Source of the DNA: Methanolobus sp.
GTDB taxonomy: Archaea; Halobacteriota; Methanosarcinia; Methanosarcinales; Methanosarcinaceae
Length of the DNA stretch: 64,000 nucleotides
Reading direction: 5' to 3'
Assembly (NCBI RefSeq): GCF_016278385.1
Contig: NZ_JADQBY010000002.1
Span: 170,338-234,337, forward strand
The notes beneath the pieces were generated by a model that worked only from the letters and a program-made list of their open reading frames with translations, was not told the origin of the DNA and did no database searches. The translations under genes were made by a program, and so were the position numbers. Positions 39,464-49,821 of this stretch are shown in pieces. The stretch's first letter is position 1, and each line of letters starts with the position of its first letter.

Positions 39464-39932
39464 CTATTCAAGTTCCGCAAGCAGATATTTATTGTTTTTG
39501 ATGGTGCTCATTATTGAAAAATAACCTCTCCCTAATTCAGTGGAGAGGATCTTATATGAATCCTTATCCATTATTCCGGCGCATTTCAATGCATGGTATA
39601 TGGACATGACATTTTTTATTTCACCATCAATCCATCTTTTTCTCTGATTGACATGAAGATTACTCCATCCTGATATTATATACATAGAACCAGTGTCTTT
39701 CAGAACCTTCTGTACCTGTTTCACCCACATGTCAGAAAAGTACCTGTTGTTTTCCTTTGAAACTTCAACGTAACCCTTCACTACGTGCTCTTCCTTGCGA
39801 TTATAGAGTTTGTGGAGGAAGGTCACCTTCTATTGCAAAAGGAGAATCTGTAATTATGAGATCTACAGAGCCATCGGGAATATAAGATATAGCTCCGGAA
39901 ATATAGTCCATGTTATAATAGACATCTTGCAT
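39464..39932 (-). pseudogene. broken DNA methyltransferase gene
   Basis: Reverse-strand reading from an ATG at 39932 gives MQDVYYNMDYISGAISYIPD, then DGSVDLIITDSPFAIEG, the target-motif region of an N6-adenine/N4-cytosine methyltransferase (DSPF instead of DPPY/DPPF). The frame stops soon after, but the next frame continues the homology as LHKLYNRKEEHVVKGYVEVS ... VQKVLKDTGSMYIISGWSNL, so a frameshift occurs near GAAGGTGACC. After SGWSNL the expected remainder, including the SAM motif part, is missing. Only the ORF at 39464-39826 is in the track. A dead remnant with no paired restriction gene. Confidence 0.7.
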
Positions 39933-40301
39933 CAACAGAATACAAGTTCCAGTATATATATACGACTATGAACTATATATATTATTCGTGAAGTCACTAA
40001 ACTTTTTTAACTCCCGCAATATTGAACTCTTGATCCGCCGCATAGAAGAGAGAGAGACATGGCAAAAGTACGGAAAATAGCCAACTCTTTTTATATTGCT
40101 TAAAGTGAAAAATAACTAATGTGTGGGATTTGTCAAGTTTCTGCCGAGTTTAAGCCGTGGAAACGGATAACTTTGTAGGAAAATTAGAATATAAACTAAT
40201 ATAACACGCTAAGTTACCGAATAAAAACAATTAGTTTAAATAATATGAAGTCTACACATAGAATCCGCCTTCCTATAGAGGCAAAAACAAAGGTGTTACT
40301 C
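39933..40301. other. 369-bp regulatory region before amtB
   Basis: No ORF. It contains several TATA-like tracts (e.g. TTTTTATATTG near 40088-40098) and the palindrome CCGTGGAAACGG at 40155-40166, with a motif shared with the nifH upstream region. Confidence 0.5.
40155..40166. promoter_or_regulatory. candidate nitrogen-control operator before amtB
   Basis: CCGT-GGAA-ACGG inverted repeat, continuing as GGAAACGGATAAC. The nifH upstream region has a similar CCGT-TGT-ACGG and GAAACGGACATAAC. A link with NrpR is inference from position and similarity. Confidence 0.4.
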
Positions 40302-41714
40302 ATGTATGGAATATCACAGAAACTCAATTACAAGATGATCTGGCAGGCTTTACTGCTAATGAGCGTCATATCTATGCTATTTATAGTTCCTGCATCAGCA
40401 GGAACAGTTGAAGAAAACAGCGAATCAATTGCAAACCTCCAGACTGCACTTACGGTCTTGTGGTTGATTATTGCAGGTGCAATAGTATTTCTGATGCATG
40501 CAGGTTTCTCACTTGTTGAGATAGGCCTGACACGTACAAAGAACACAGCCAACATTCTCATGAAGAACTTCATGACAATATGTCTTGGTATCGTAGTATA
40601 CTGGGCAGTCGGCTGGGGAATCATGTACGGTGCTGATTTTGCAGGTCTTATAGGTATTGACCAGTTCTTCCTGGTTGGTGCTGACAATGCACTATGGAAC
40701 AGCTGGTGGTTCCAGATGGTCTTCGCAGCAACCGGTGCAACAATTGTTTCCGGTGCAATGGCTGAGAGGACTGACTTTAAGGCATATCTTGTTTACACAG
40801 TATTTATGGTAGCACTCATCTACCCTGTATACGGACACTGGGTATGGAGTGGTGCAGGAATACTCACAAGCGGATTCCTCGTAGACTCAATCGGTGCATC
40901 TTTCCATGACTTTGCAGGATCTGGTGTTGTACACTCAATTGGTGGATACTCCGCTCTTGCAGGTGTATTAATTGTAGGTGCAAGAATTGGAAAGTTCAAG
41001 AACGGCAAGGCAATACCAATACCAGGTCACAGCCTTCCACTGGCATTCCTCGGTACCATTATACTGGCATTCGGCTGGGTAGGATTCAACGGTGGCAGCA
41101 CCCTTGATGGTAACGACCCATATGTTAGTATGGTAATTGTGAACACTTTCCTGGCAGCAGGTGCAGGTGCAATCATGGTCATGATCATCACCTGGATGAA
41201 GACCGGAAAGCCTGACCCATCCCTTACTGCAAACGGAATGCTTGCAGGTCTTGTAGCAATCACAGCACCCTGTGGTGCAGTTACTAACTGGGCAGCGATT
41301 GTCATTGGCCTTGTAGCTGGAATCATAGTATACGCAGGAGTAATGTTCAATGAAAACACGCTTAAGGTGGATGACCCTGTGGGTGCAATCGCAGTACATG
41401 GATACTGTGGTACCTGGGGACTTATCGCAGTAGGTATCTTTGCACTCGGGCAGGGCGAAGGTTCAATGCTGGCAGATGCAGCATATACATCAGCCGGAGC
41501 AGGACTACTCTACGGTGGATATCAACAGTTCCTAATTCAGGTAGTCGGTGCAATACTCAGTATAGTCTGGGCATTTGGTATCTCATTCATAATCTTCAAG
41601 GTACTCGACTGGACAATAGGACTTCGTGTATCTGCAGAACACGAAATTGCAGGACTGGACATTGTAGAACACGGAATCAGCGCATACCCAGAATTCATGA
41701 TTCAGGAGGAGTGA
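40302..41714 (+). CDS. amtB: ammonium transporter
   Basis: 470 residues from the ATG at 40302 (MYGISQKLNYKMIWQ); the ORF track begins 57 nt earlier, but GGTG lies just before 40302 and the signal-peptide-like helix (WQALLLMSVISMLFIVPASAG) follows properly. Family motifs include HAGFSLVEIGLTRTKN, DFAGSGVVHSIGG, FGWVGFNGGST and the pore His segment DDPVGAIAVHGYCGTWG. It conducts ammonium and is blocked by GlnK, whose gene follows with a 5-nt gap. Confidence 0.95.
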   Translation: MYGISQKLNYKMIWQALLLMSVISMLFIVPASAGTVEENSESIANLQTALTVLWLIIAGAIVFLMHAGFSLVEIGLTRTKNTANILMKNFMTICLGIVVYWAVGWGIMYGADFAGLIGIDQFFLVGADNALWNSWWFQMVFAATGATIVSGAMAERTDFKAYLVYTVFMVALIYPVYGHWVWSGAGILTSGFLVDSIGASFHDFAGSGVVHSIGGYSALAGVLIVGARIGKFKNGKAIPIPGHSLPLAFLGTIILAFGWVGFNGGSTLDGNDPYVSMVIVNTFLAAGAGAIMVMIITWMKTGKPDPSLTANGMLAGLVAITAPCGAVTNWAAIVIGLVAGIIVYAGVMFNENTLKVDDPVGAIAVHGYCGTWGLIAVGIFALGQGEGSMLADAAYTSAGAGLLYGGYQQFLIQVVGAILSIVWAFGISFIIFKVLDWTIGLRVSAEHEIAGLDIVEHGISAYPEFMIQEE

Positions 41715-41719
41715 TTTAA

Positions 41720-42058
41720 ATGATGAAGATCGAAGCAATCATAAGGCCAACAAAGATCCACGAAGTCAAGGATGCACTTGATGAAGCAGGATTTGAGAGT
41801 ATTACCGTAACTGATGTGAAAGGCCGCGGTAAGCAGAAGGGCGTAATGCAGCAGTGGAGAGGACGCAAGTACTGTGTCGACCTGCTGCCAAAGATCAAGA
41901 TGGAAATGGTAGTCAATGATGACAGCGTTGACAAAGCGGTTGACGTCATCATGAAGACCGCAGCAACCGGTTCTATCGGCGACGGTAAGATATTTGTTTA
42001 CCCTGTGACCAAGATCATCAGGATCCGCACAGGAGAAACGGACGAAGAAGCAATTTAA
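41720..42058 (+). CDS. glnK: PII signal protein GlnK
   Basis: 112 residues. PII fold with T-loop (GRGKQKGVMQQWRGRKYCVDLLPK) including Tyr51, and a C-terminal IGDGKIFVYPVTKIIRIRTGE that binds nucleotides and 2-oxoglutarate. It blocks AmtB under nitrogen sufficiency and, in Methanosarcina, glutamine synthetase. GGAGG precedes the ATG within the tail of amtB. Confidence 0.96.
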   Translation: MMKIEAIIRPTKIHEVKDALDEAGFESITVTDVKGRGKQKGVMQQWRGRKYCVDLLPKIKMEMVVNDDSVDKAVDVIMKTAATGSIGDGKIFVYPVTKIIRIRTGETDEEAI

Positions 42059-42407
42059 GTGCTTTCTTCCTTTTTTATTTTTATTTTTATTTATTTGAAA
42101 GAACAATCACAGCGAGCCCCGGAAATTCAATATACCTATTGCACAGGATTCTGCAAGTCCAGTTGTCAAATTATATAGTGCTTCCATAGTTTTTCGGGGC
42201 TCTTCCCTAACTACATTTTTGCATTACGTTTTTTATTTTGAAGTAATGGATATTGGGAATGGGAACGGGAGCAAAACGTAGGCATATGGAAAAACATCAT
42301 GATTCAGACCTAATTGTCAAATCAGGAGAAGCGATCTAAATCGGCAGATAGAAGTCCATAAAACAGCACAACTCTAATATATAATCCATTGTATAATAAA
42401 CCGAGAG
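42059..42407. other. 349-bp intergenic region after glnK
   Basis: Begins with a T-rich tract (CTTCCTTTTTTATTTTTATTTTTATTT) that suits an archaeal poly-T terminator. No gene seen in the rest. Confidence 0.45.
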
Positions 42408-43889
42408 ATGCACCTGGATCACAGACACAAAATATTACTCGTTGATGATGAGAAGATAAACATAGCAATTCTTACATCCTACCTTTCTGACACCTACGAT
42501 ATAATTTCAGTATCAAACGGTGAAGATGCACTTGAAGCAGTGAAAAAAGAAGATCCAGACCTCATACTTCTTGATGTGGTTATGCCTGGAATGGACGGAT
42601 TCGATGTCTGCAGGATAATCAAGCAGGAGTATAAACTTGATTTTATACCTATAATAATGCTTACTGCCCTGAAATCCAGGAACGACCACCAGAAAGGCAT
42701 TGAAGTTGGTGCGGATGATTTCCTGAAAAAGCCCGCTGAAAAGTTTGAGCTGAACAAAAAGATAACAGCCCTGCTACGAATCAAAGAACAACATGATTCA
42801 CTCCTCACAGACAGGAACAAAGCATACGACTATCTTGACCATGTAGGTGTTTTGATAGCAGTTCTTGACGACAATTACAAGCTTGTCCACATCAATAAAA
42901 AAGGAGCTGACATCCTTGGATATAACAGGGACAATATCATCAATAGAGACTGGATGGATCTTTTTGCCGCGGAAAGCTATAGAGAGCATATCAAAAACAG
43001 ATATGATAAACTTCTGAAAGGAAATTGTATTGGGTCCGAATACCACGAATACCCCATAATGACCATCACGAGGAAAGAAAGACTTTTCAGGTGGTATGAT
43101 TCGGTCCTGAAGAATGAAGAGGGAAAAATAAACAGCATCCTGATATCAGGAGAAGATATCACAGAGAAGAGAATGGATGAAATTAAATTAATGGAATATG
43201 CAAATCAATTGAAGCATTCCAATGATCTAAAGGACCTTTTCACCGACGTATTGCGCCATGACCTGTTAAATCCTGCCGGACTTATTAAATCATTTACCGA
43301 GATACTCGAGGAAAAAAATCCCAGCGATGAACAAAAATACATAATCGATAATATCAAAAAATCAAATTTGAAACTCATTGAACTTATCGAAGATGCAGCA
43401 CATCTTGCAAAGCTTGAATCCATGGAGGAAATGGTTTTTGTAAGAATGGATATAGGGTCAATAATAACAGACCTGGTTCATAGTTTTACACCAGAAATAG
43501 AACGCAAAGGTATCAAAATAGAGATGAAAACAGGCGTCTCTTATCCTGCACTCGCCAACCCGATGATACGGGGCGTTTTTTCCAACCTGCTTTCAAACGC
43601 AATAAAGTATAGCCCCGACAATACCACCATCATGATAAGAGTTGATGATACTGCTAACAGATGGAAAGTGAGTGTTACAGACCAGGGAAATGGCATCCCT
43701 GATAAAGACAAAGAAGCTGTTTTTGACCGTTTTAACAGGCTACATAAAGAAAACATAAAAGGAAATGGAATCGGGCTTGCTATAGTGAAAAGGATTATGG
43801 ACCTACATGAAGAAAGTGTGGGAATCAATGACAATCCTAAAGGTAAAGGAAGCGTTTTCTGGTTCACATTGAAAAAGATTCAGAGATAA
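42408..43889 (+). CDS. receiver-PAS-histidine kinase
   Basis: 493 residues, soluble. N-terminal receiver with Asp56 (LILLDVVMPGMDGF) and Lys (FLKKPAE), a PAS domain near 140-255 (LDHVGVLIAVLDDNYKLVHINKKGADILG), HisKA with His284 (DVLRHDLLNPAGL), and HATPase with NLLSNAIKY, DQGNGIP and GNGIGLAI. The receiver-first order means it is likely itself a target of another kinase. It lies between glnK and the nif genes, but a role in nitrogen sensing is not shown by sequence. Confidence 0.92.
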   Translation: MHLDHRHKILLVDDEKINIAILTSYLSDTYDIISVSNGEDALEAVKKEDPDLILLDVVMPGMDGFDVCRIIKQEYKLDFIPIIMLTALKSRNDHQKGIEVGADDFLKKPAEKFELNKKITALLRIKEQHDSLLTDRNKAYDYLDHVGVLIAVLDDNYKLVHINKKGADILGYNRDNIINRDWMDLFAAESYREHIKNRYDKLLKGNCIGSEYHEYPIMTITRKERLFRWYDSVLKNEEGKINSILISGEDITEKRMDEIKLMEYANQLKHSNDLKDLFTDVLRHDLLNPAGLIKSFTEILEEKNPSDEQKYIIDNIKKSNLKLIELIEDAAHLAKLESMEEMVFVRMDIGSIITDLVHSFTPEIERKGIKIEMKTGVSYPALANPMIRGVFSNLLSNAIKYSPDNTTIMIRVDDTANRWKVSVTDQGNGIPDKDKEAVFDRFNRLHKENIKGNGIGLAIVKRIMDLHEESVGINDNPKGKGSVFWFTLKKIQR

Positions 43890-44295
43890 AAACTGAAATT
43901 ACAACTTACAATCAAGAAAAGATGCACAGCAGATGTGCAGCTTTGATTCTCTTTCTTTATCTCTGCCTCAAAGGAATCATAGCCCTTTGAACTACTATTT
44001 TTATGCCATTAATTTAAATATCACCGTATTTTTGCATCCTGCACAGGTTGTATGATATCTTAAAACCAATAATGAACTTACCGGTATCAACAGAAATACT
44101 AATTTTTAATAATGAGCTTGTTTCTTTTTTTGCTAAGCCGGGGAGAAAAGAAGCTAAAGTATATGCCGATAAAATTGTGATGACAATGGCCAGCTAGAGA
44201 TATCTTTAAGTATTAGCACATCAGTAATTGCCTTCCGTATATAGTGTATTTTTGTTGAAGAAATAGCTTAAAACATAAATTTAAAGAGGTTTATC
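43890..44295. other. 406-bp intergenic region before the [2Fe-2S] ferredoxin
   Basis: Apart from a hairpin at 43923-43939 and AT-rich promoter-like tracts, no gene is visible. A small RNA cannot be ruled out. Confidence 0.4.
43923..43939 (+). terminator. weak hairpin after the receiver-PAS kinase
   Basis: TGCACA-GCAGA-TGTGCA, a 6-bp stem with a 5-nt loop, followed by GCTTTGATTCTCTTTCTTTAT. Thirty-odd bp after the stop codon. Confidence 0.4.
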
Positions 44296-44601
44296 ATGCA
44301 AAAACCAAACAAGCATATATTTATTTGTGCAAGCACAAGACTAAACGGAAAGGTGCAGGGCGCATGCAAGAACAAAGAATCACATAATCTGGTCGCGATG
44401 TTTAACGAAGCAATAATGGACAGGGATCTGGAAAGTGAAGTGATGGTTACTTCGACCGGATGTGTAGGTCTTTGTGAGAAAGGACCCATAGTTATGATTT
44501 ATCCTCAGCAGGCATGGTACGGAGAAGTAACTGAAGATGATATTGAGGACATACTTGATGCATTGGAGGAAGGTGCAGTCGTAGACAGATTGAGCCTATG
44601 A
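44296..44601 (+). CDS. thioredoxin-like [2Fe-2S] ferredoxin
   Basis: 101 residues. Cysteines 11, 24, 56 and 60 (ICAST ... GACKN ... GCVGLCEKGP; CX12C...CX3C) are the pattern of the thioredoxin-fold [2Fe-2S] ferredoxins, a class also seen beside nif genes in bacteria (e.g. the Azotobacter/clostridial type). It lies upstream of nifH on the same strand but is separated by a strong terminator and 680 bp, so it has its own promoter. A role as electron carrier to nitrogenase is inference. Confidence 0.87.
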   Translation: MQKPNKHIFICASTRLNGKVQGACKNKESHNLVAMFNEAIMDRDLESEVMVTSTGCVGLCEKGPIVMIYPQQAWYGEVTEDDIEDILDALEEGAVVDRLSL

Positions 44602-44626
44602 AGAAACTGAATGCGATATTATAAAA

Positions 44627-44660
44627 CGAGTTGTTCAATTATATTGAATAACTCGCTTTT
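44627..44660 (+). terminator. strong terminator after the [2Fe-2S] ferredoxin
   Basis: CGAGTTGTTCAAT-TAT-ATTGAATAACTCG is a 13-bp stem (one G-U) with a 3-nt loop, followed by CTTTTTAT. Confidence 0.75.
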
Positions 44661-44663
44661 TAT

Positions 44664-44966
44664 GGCTCTGTAAAAATCCTCATATGAATAATAAGTATAA
44701 CCTTGGCATACTTGTCAAGTTTATGCACCAATAGTTTGAATTTAACTTCTTTTGCCTGATTCAAGGACTTTTTGGCCATGAGTTCTTCCCCTGATATCCA
44801 ATATGGAACAAACACAATTACCCCTTTGTGTTTTCTTGTAACGAGTAATATCCAGGGGATTTGTCCTTTTTAAATTATTATTTGAAAATAAAATCTGAAG
44901 TAGGTTTTCCGCATAAACCAAATTGAAATTTTTTAAATTTTGCCTTGACCGAAAAATTACAGTCAA
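44664..44966 (-). mobile_element. possible insertion-sequence remnant
   Basis: The region starts with GGCTCTGTAAAAATCCT (44664-44680), which matches the left end at 3509 (GGCTCTGTAGAAATCCT) in 16 of 17 bases. A reverse-strand ORF at 44742-44966 (75 codons; [21 protein letters not shown]) may be decayed transposase, but I do not recognise it. No second end was found, so the element is broken or not an element. Confidence 0.35.
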
Positions 44967-45007
44967 TACTTGGAATGTGGGTCTTTCGGACTATATAAGC
45001 GTTTACC

Positions 45008-45047
45008 TAAAACGGACAAAAATATCGTTTTTAGCTAGAAACGGACA
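45008..45047. promoter_or_regulatory. repeated AAACGGACA motif upstream of nifH
   Basis: AAACGGACA occurs at 45010 and 45039, 29 bp apart; between them lies an AAAACG-N11-CGTTTT inverted repeat (45009-45031). The amtB upstream region has GGAAACGGATAAC. Possible regulator site; inference. Confidence 0.35.
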
Positions 45048-45184
45048 TAACGATCATACATTTATACATTATACAGAATGTTGAAACTATGCACTCCATA
45101 GATGACGTTTTTTATATATAGAACCTAAAAGTCACATCTAACATAATAGATAACTTTAAGTATAGTAACATAGTACATAGGATT

Positions 45185-45195
45185 CCGTTGTACGG
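45185..45195. promoter_or_regulatory. candidate NrpR-type operator before nifH
   Basis: CCGT-TGT-ACGG lies about 25 bp after the TATA-like TTTAAGTATAG (45155-45165), where a transcription start would fall, a good place for a repressor. A second TATA-like tract (TTTATATATA, 45111-45120) would instead put it in the leader. Confidence 0.4.
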
Positions 45196-45275
45196 TACAC
45201 CTTAAAGCAGCTCCAATAACACACATTCGTACAACAAATCCAATAAAAAAACACAGCAAACAAGTACAGAGGTAA

Positions 45276-46103
<828 letters not shown>

Positions 46104-46113
46104 GGTGAAATAA

Positions 46114-46431
46114 ATGCAGATGATTCGTGCAATTGTCAGGCCAACCAAGGTATCTGACATCGTTGAAGAACTTGAGAAGGAAGGCTTTGTTTCCCTTACC
46201 AAGACCGATGTATTCGGAAGAGGAAAGCAGAGAGGTATCCATACAGCTGAAGTACAGTTTGACGAACTTCCAAAGACAATGCTCATGATGGTAGTTGAAG
46301 ATGAGAACAAGTCAAAAGTTCTGGATATAATCAAGAGTTCAGCACACACAGGAAAGTACGGAGATGGGAAGATCTTCGTGAACCCTGTTGAAAGTGCATA
46401 CACCATACGTACCGGCGAAAGCGGACTTTAA
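46114..46431 (+). CDS. nifI1: nitrogenase PII-type regulator NifI1
   Basis: 105 residues, PII fold ([51 protein letters not shown]) with a T-loop shorter than in GlnK. With NifI2 it binds NifDK and switches off activity when 2-oxoglutarate is low; this is the archaeal alternative to ADP-ribosylation. The position directly after nifH is diagnostic. Confidence 0.95.
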   Translation: MQMIRAIVRPTKVSDIVEELEKEGFVSLTKTDVFGRGKQRGIHTAEVQFDELPKTMLMMVVEDENKSKVLDIIKSSAHTGKYGDGKIFVNPVESAYTIRTGESGL

Positions 46432-46450
46432 ACCCGGAGGGGATTTTCAA

Positions 46451-46831
46451 ATGAAGGAAATAACGGCAATAATTCGCATGAACAAGGTGCACAAGACCCT
46501 CGATGCACTTTCAGAGTGTGGATACCCTTCTTTCACCGTGGAAAAGGTAATGGGCAGAGGAAAGCAAAAGGGATTATGCTATGAATTCGATCCACCACTT
46601 CCTGAGCAGGAAGGAGTGTCATCAAAGAACTGTATCCCATTCATTCCAAAGCGTCTGTTCACCATTGTTGTCGATGATAAGGCAGCAGACAAGGTTGTCC
46701 AGAGGATAATCAACATCAATCAGACAGGACATGCGGGGGATGGAAAGATCTTCGTAACAGACATACCTGAATCCTGCAGGATAAGGACAGGAGAAGAAGG
46801 CGATATCACTGTAGGGAGGGAAGAACAATGA
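46451..46831 (+). CDS. nifI2: nitrogenase PII-type regulator NifI2
   Basis: 126 residues from the ATG at 46451 ([16 protein letters not shown]), which has GGAGG upstream; the track start at 46388 overlaps nifI1 and is not real. PII fold with a long T-loop ([22 protein letters not shown] ... FIPKRLF), the NifI2 hallmark, and [21 protein letters not shown]. It partners NifI1. Overlaps nifD by 4 nt (ATGA). Confidence 0.95.
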   Translation: MKEITAIIRMNKVHKTLDALSECGYPSFTVEKVMGRGKQKGLCYEFDPPLPEQEGVSSKNCIPFIPKRLFTIVVDDKAADKVVQRIININQTGHAGDGKIFVTDIPESCRIRTGEEGDITVGREEQ

Positions 46832-48405
46832 GTTCTGAAGTCGAACAGTCACAGGATCTCATTGATGAGATGATGAAGATCTACCCTGAGAAGGTTGCAA
46901 AGGACAGGAGGAAGCACTTAACGGTCAAGGATTCCTGTTCCGAAAATCACATCGAGGCTAATGCCAAGACAATACCAGGTATAATGACAAACCGTGGTTG
47001 TGCCTATGCCGGTGGTAAGGGTGTGGTAATGGGACCTATCAAGGATATGGTTCACATCACACACGGACCAATTGGCTGTGGATATTACACCTGGGGAACC
47101 AGGAGAAACATGGCCAAGGCAGAAGATGGCGGTGACAACTTCCTGCAATACTGTTTCTCAACCGACATGAAAGAAACAGATATTGTATTCGGTGGTGAGA
47201 AGAAGCTCAAGGCAGCTATCGATGATGTAGTGAGGATATTCAAGCCAGGAGCAATCTCCATCTGTGCAACATGCCCTGTAGGGCTTATCGGTGATGACAT
47301 CGAAGCAGTAGCTGCGGAAGCAGAGAAGGAACATGGTGTAAAGATAATGTCCCTTCGCTGTGAAGGTTACAGAGGTGTAAGTCAGTCAGCAGGCCACCAC
47401 ATTGCAAGTAATGTGATCATGGAGCACATCGTTGGTACCGAAGAACTGGAAAATCCAACACCATTTGACATCAACATCTTTGGTGAATACAACATTGGTG
47501 GCGACCTCTGGGAGATCAAGCCACTCTTTGAGAAGATCGGGTATCGTATCGTTTCAAGTTTCACAGGAGACGGTTCATACCACAGTCTTGCAAAGGCACA
47601 CCATGCAAAGCTTAGTATCCTCCTCTGTCACAGGTCAGTTAACTACACTAACCGTATGATGGAAGAAAAGTACGGAGTCCCATGGTTAAAGGTCAACTAT
47701 GTAGGAATTGAAGGCACAAAGAAGTCACTCAGGAAGATGGCTCAGTTCTTCGATAATCCAGAAATTACAAAGAAGACCGAAGAAATAATAGAAGAAGAGA
47801 TGGCAAAGATCCAGCCTGAACTTGAGAAGTATAGAAACAAGCTTCAGGGCAAGACAACATTCATCTACTCCGGCGGATCAAGGTCACACCACTACCAGAA
47901 TCTCTTTGAAGATCTTGGTATGAAGGTTCTTGTTGCAGGATACCAGTTTGCTCACCGTGATGATTACGAAGGAAGGCAGATTCTGGACGGTTTGAAGGAA
48001 AAGGCATCCAGCGGAATGCTTGAAGATCTCCACTACGAGCTAGAGGAAGGATTTGAACCTGCTATCAGTGAAGAACGTATGCAGGAATTAAGGGAAAAGC
48101 TTGGTCTGATGGCCTATGATGGAATGATGCCGGAAATGAAGGATGGGACGATCGCTGTGGATGACCTCAACCACTACGAAACTGAATTCCTCATCAAGGA
48201 ACTCAAGCCAGACCTGTTCTGTTCAGGTATCAAGGACAAGTACATGGCACAGAAGATGGGAATCCCATCCAGGCAGATCCACTCCTACGACTACAGCGGA
48301 CGTTACACCGGATTCTCAGGTGTACTTAACTTCGCAAGGGATGTCGATATGGCAGTGAACAACCCAAGCTGGAAGCTCATAAAGACCCCATGGAAGGCAG
48401 AGTAA
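46828..48405 (+). CDS. nifD: nitrogenase MoFe protein alpha chain
   Basis: 525 residues. P-cluster Cys in [13 protein letters not shown] and [13 protein letters not shown], the SQSAGHH His pair, the FeMo-cofactor Cys in LLCHRSVNY and the cofactor His in QIHSYDYSG are present, so it should be active. The insertion of about 50 residues near 390-430 ([23 protein letters not shown]...) is typical of the clostridial/methanogen type. Arrangement [10 protein letters not shown] differs from the Azotobacter type but agrees with methanogen NifD. Confidence 0.97.
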   Translation: MSSEVEQSQDLIDEMMKIYPEKVAKDRRKHLTVKDSCSENHIEANAKTIPGIMTNRGCAYAGGKGVVMGPIKDMVHITHGPIGCGYYTWGTRRNMAKAEDGGDNFLQYCFSTDMKETDIVFGGEKKLKAAIDDVVRIFKPGAISICATCPVGLIGDDIEAVAAEAEKEHGVKIMSLRCEGYRGVSQSAGHHIASNVIMEHIVGTEELENPTPFDINIFGEYNIGGDLWEIKPLFEKIGYRIVSSFTGDGSYHSLAKAHHAKLSILLCHRSVNYTNRMMEEKYGVPWLKVNYVGIEGTKKSLRKMAQFFDNPEITKKTEEIIEEEMAKIQPELEKYRNKLQGKTTFIYSGGSRSHHYQNLFEDLGMKVLVAGYQFAHRDDYEGRQILDGLKEKASSGMLEDLHYELEEGFEPAISEERMQELREKLGLMAYDGMMPEMKDGTIAVDDLNHYETEFLIKELKPDLFCSGIKDKYMAQKMGIPSRQIHSYDYSGRYTGFSGVLNFARDVDMAVNNPSWKLIKTPWKAE

Positions 48406-48418
48406 GGGAGGAAGAAAA

Positions 48419-49789
48419 ATGTTAGATTATACTCCAAAGGAAGAAGTTAAGAGAGATGCACTGGTGGTAAATCCTGCCAAGATATGCCAGCCAATTGGCG
48501 CATCATATGCTGCAATGGGTATACACAACTGTATGCCTCACAGCCATGGATCGCAGGGATGTCTCTCATACCTGAGAATGTGCCTTACAAGACACTTCAG
48601 GGAACAAACTGTAGGAACTACCAGTAGTTTCTATGAAGGAACTGCCGTTTTCGGTGGTGCATCCAATCTGAAGAAGTCACTCAGCAACATTGAGGCAGTA
48701 TACACACCAGAAGTTATTGCAATTCACACAACATGCCTCTCAGAGACAATTGGTGATGATGTAAACTCTATCATTGAAGACGTAAAGATGGAAGAGCTCA
48801 TTGACCCTTCGATCAAGCTCTGTGCTGCATCAACCCCCAGTTATGTGGGTTCCCACGTAACAGGCTATGACAACATGGTAAAGTCATTCGTTACAACCTT
48901 TGCCACAAAGACAAAGCCAAATGGTAAGCTTAACCTTATCCCAGGTTTTGTGGACCCTGGAGACATACGCGAGATGAAGAGAATACTCTCCATCATGAAA
49001 ATCCCAACTATTGTATTCCCAGACCAGACAGATGTGTTCGATGCCGGAATTACCGGAGAAGGAGGACTCTTTGCAAAGGGCGGTACCCCAATAGGAGATG
49101 TTGAGGACAGCGCAAACTCAATGGGAACGATTGCGCTCTGCGGTATGGCAGGAGGCGCAGCAGCAACTGTATTCAAGAACAAGTTCAAGATGCCAGTACA
49201 GATCGGACCTGCACCAATTGGTGTTCGTTACACTGACAGATTCATCATGAAGGCAGCAGAACTTGCAAATGTCCCGATCCCGCCGGAACTGGAACATGAA
49301 AGAGCGAGAATAGTCGATATGATGACAGATGCCCACCCACACTTCTACGGAAAGAAGGTAGCCATATTCGGTGATCCGGACATACTCGAAGGTCTGACAA
49401 GCCTGGTGCTTGAAATGGGAATGGAGCCAACTGTAATCCTATCTGGATCAGAGAGCAAGGCTTTCGTGGAAAGAGTTTCAGAGATGGTACACCCACTGTA
49501 TCCTGACTCACATATCCTTGCAGGAGCAGATTTATTCACACTCCACCAGATCATAAAGAACGAGCCTGTAGACATGCTGATTGGTAACACCTATGGAAAA
49601 CACATAGCACTTGCTGAAGATATTCCACTGATCAGAGTCGGTTTCCCAATCATGGACAGGGCAAACCTGCACTACTTCCCCGTCATGGGATACGCAGGAG
49701 CAGCTCGCATGATCGAGTGGATAGGAAACACATTCTTGGACATTAAAGACAAGACAATTCCTGAAGAGGAACTCGAGGTCGTTCAATAA
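48419..49789 (+). CDS. nifK: nitrogenase MoFe protein beta chain
   Basis: 456 residues, shorter at the N-terminus than proteobacterial NifK, as usual in methanogens and clostridia. P-cluster cysteines lie in NPAKICQPIG, SHGSQGCLSYLR and HTTCLSETIGDD. It forms the alpha2beta2 dinitrogenase with NifD. A GGGAGG ribosome site sits in the 13-nt gap after nifD. Confidence 0.97.
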   Translation: MLDYTPKEEVKRDALVVNPAKICQPIGASYAAMGIHNCMPHSHGSQGCLSYLRMCLTRHFREQTVGTTSSFYEGTAVFGGASNLKKSLSNIEAVYTPEVIAIHTTCLSETIGDDVNSIIEDVKMEELIDPSIKLCAASTPSYVGSHVTGYDNMVKSFVTTFATKTKPNGKLNLIPGFVDPGDIREMKRILSIMKIPTIVFPDQTDVFDAGITGEGGLFAKGGTPIGDVEDSANSMGTIALCGMAGGAAATVFKNKFKMPVQIGPAPIGVRYTDRFIMKAAELANVPIPPELEHERARIVDMMTDAHPHFYGKKVAIFGDPDILEGLTSLVLEMGMEPTVILSGSESKAFVERVSEMVHPLYPDSHILAGADLFTLHQIIKNEPVDMLIGNTYGKHIALAEDIPLIRVGFPIMDRANLHYFPVMGYAGAARMIEWIGNTFLDIKDKTIPEEELEVVQ

Positions 49790-49821
49790 AACGACCTCTT
49801 TATATTTTTAGGAGTGAGAAC

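Noticed and set aside
39860-39880. GGCTCTGTAGA on the reverse strand inside the broken DNA methyltransferase
   Set aside because: It resembles the IS-like end but encodes the conserved DGSVDLI segment, so chance is the simpler explanation.
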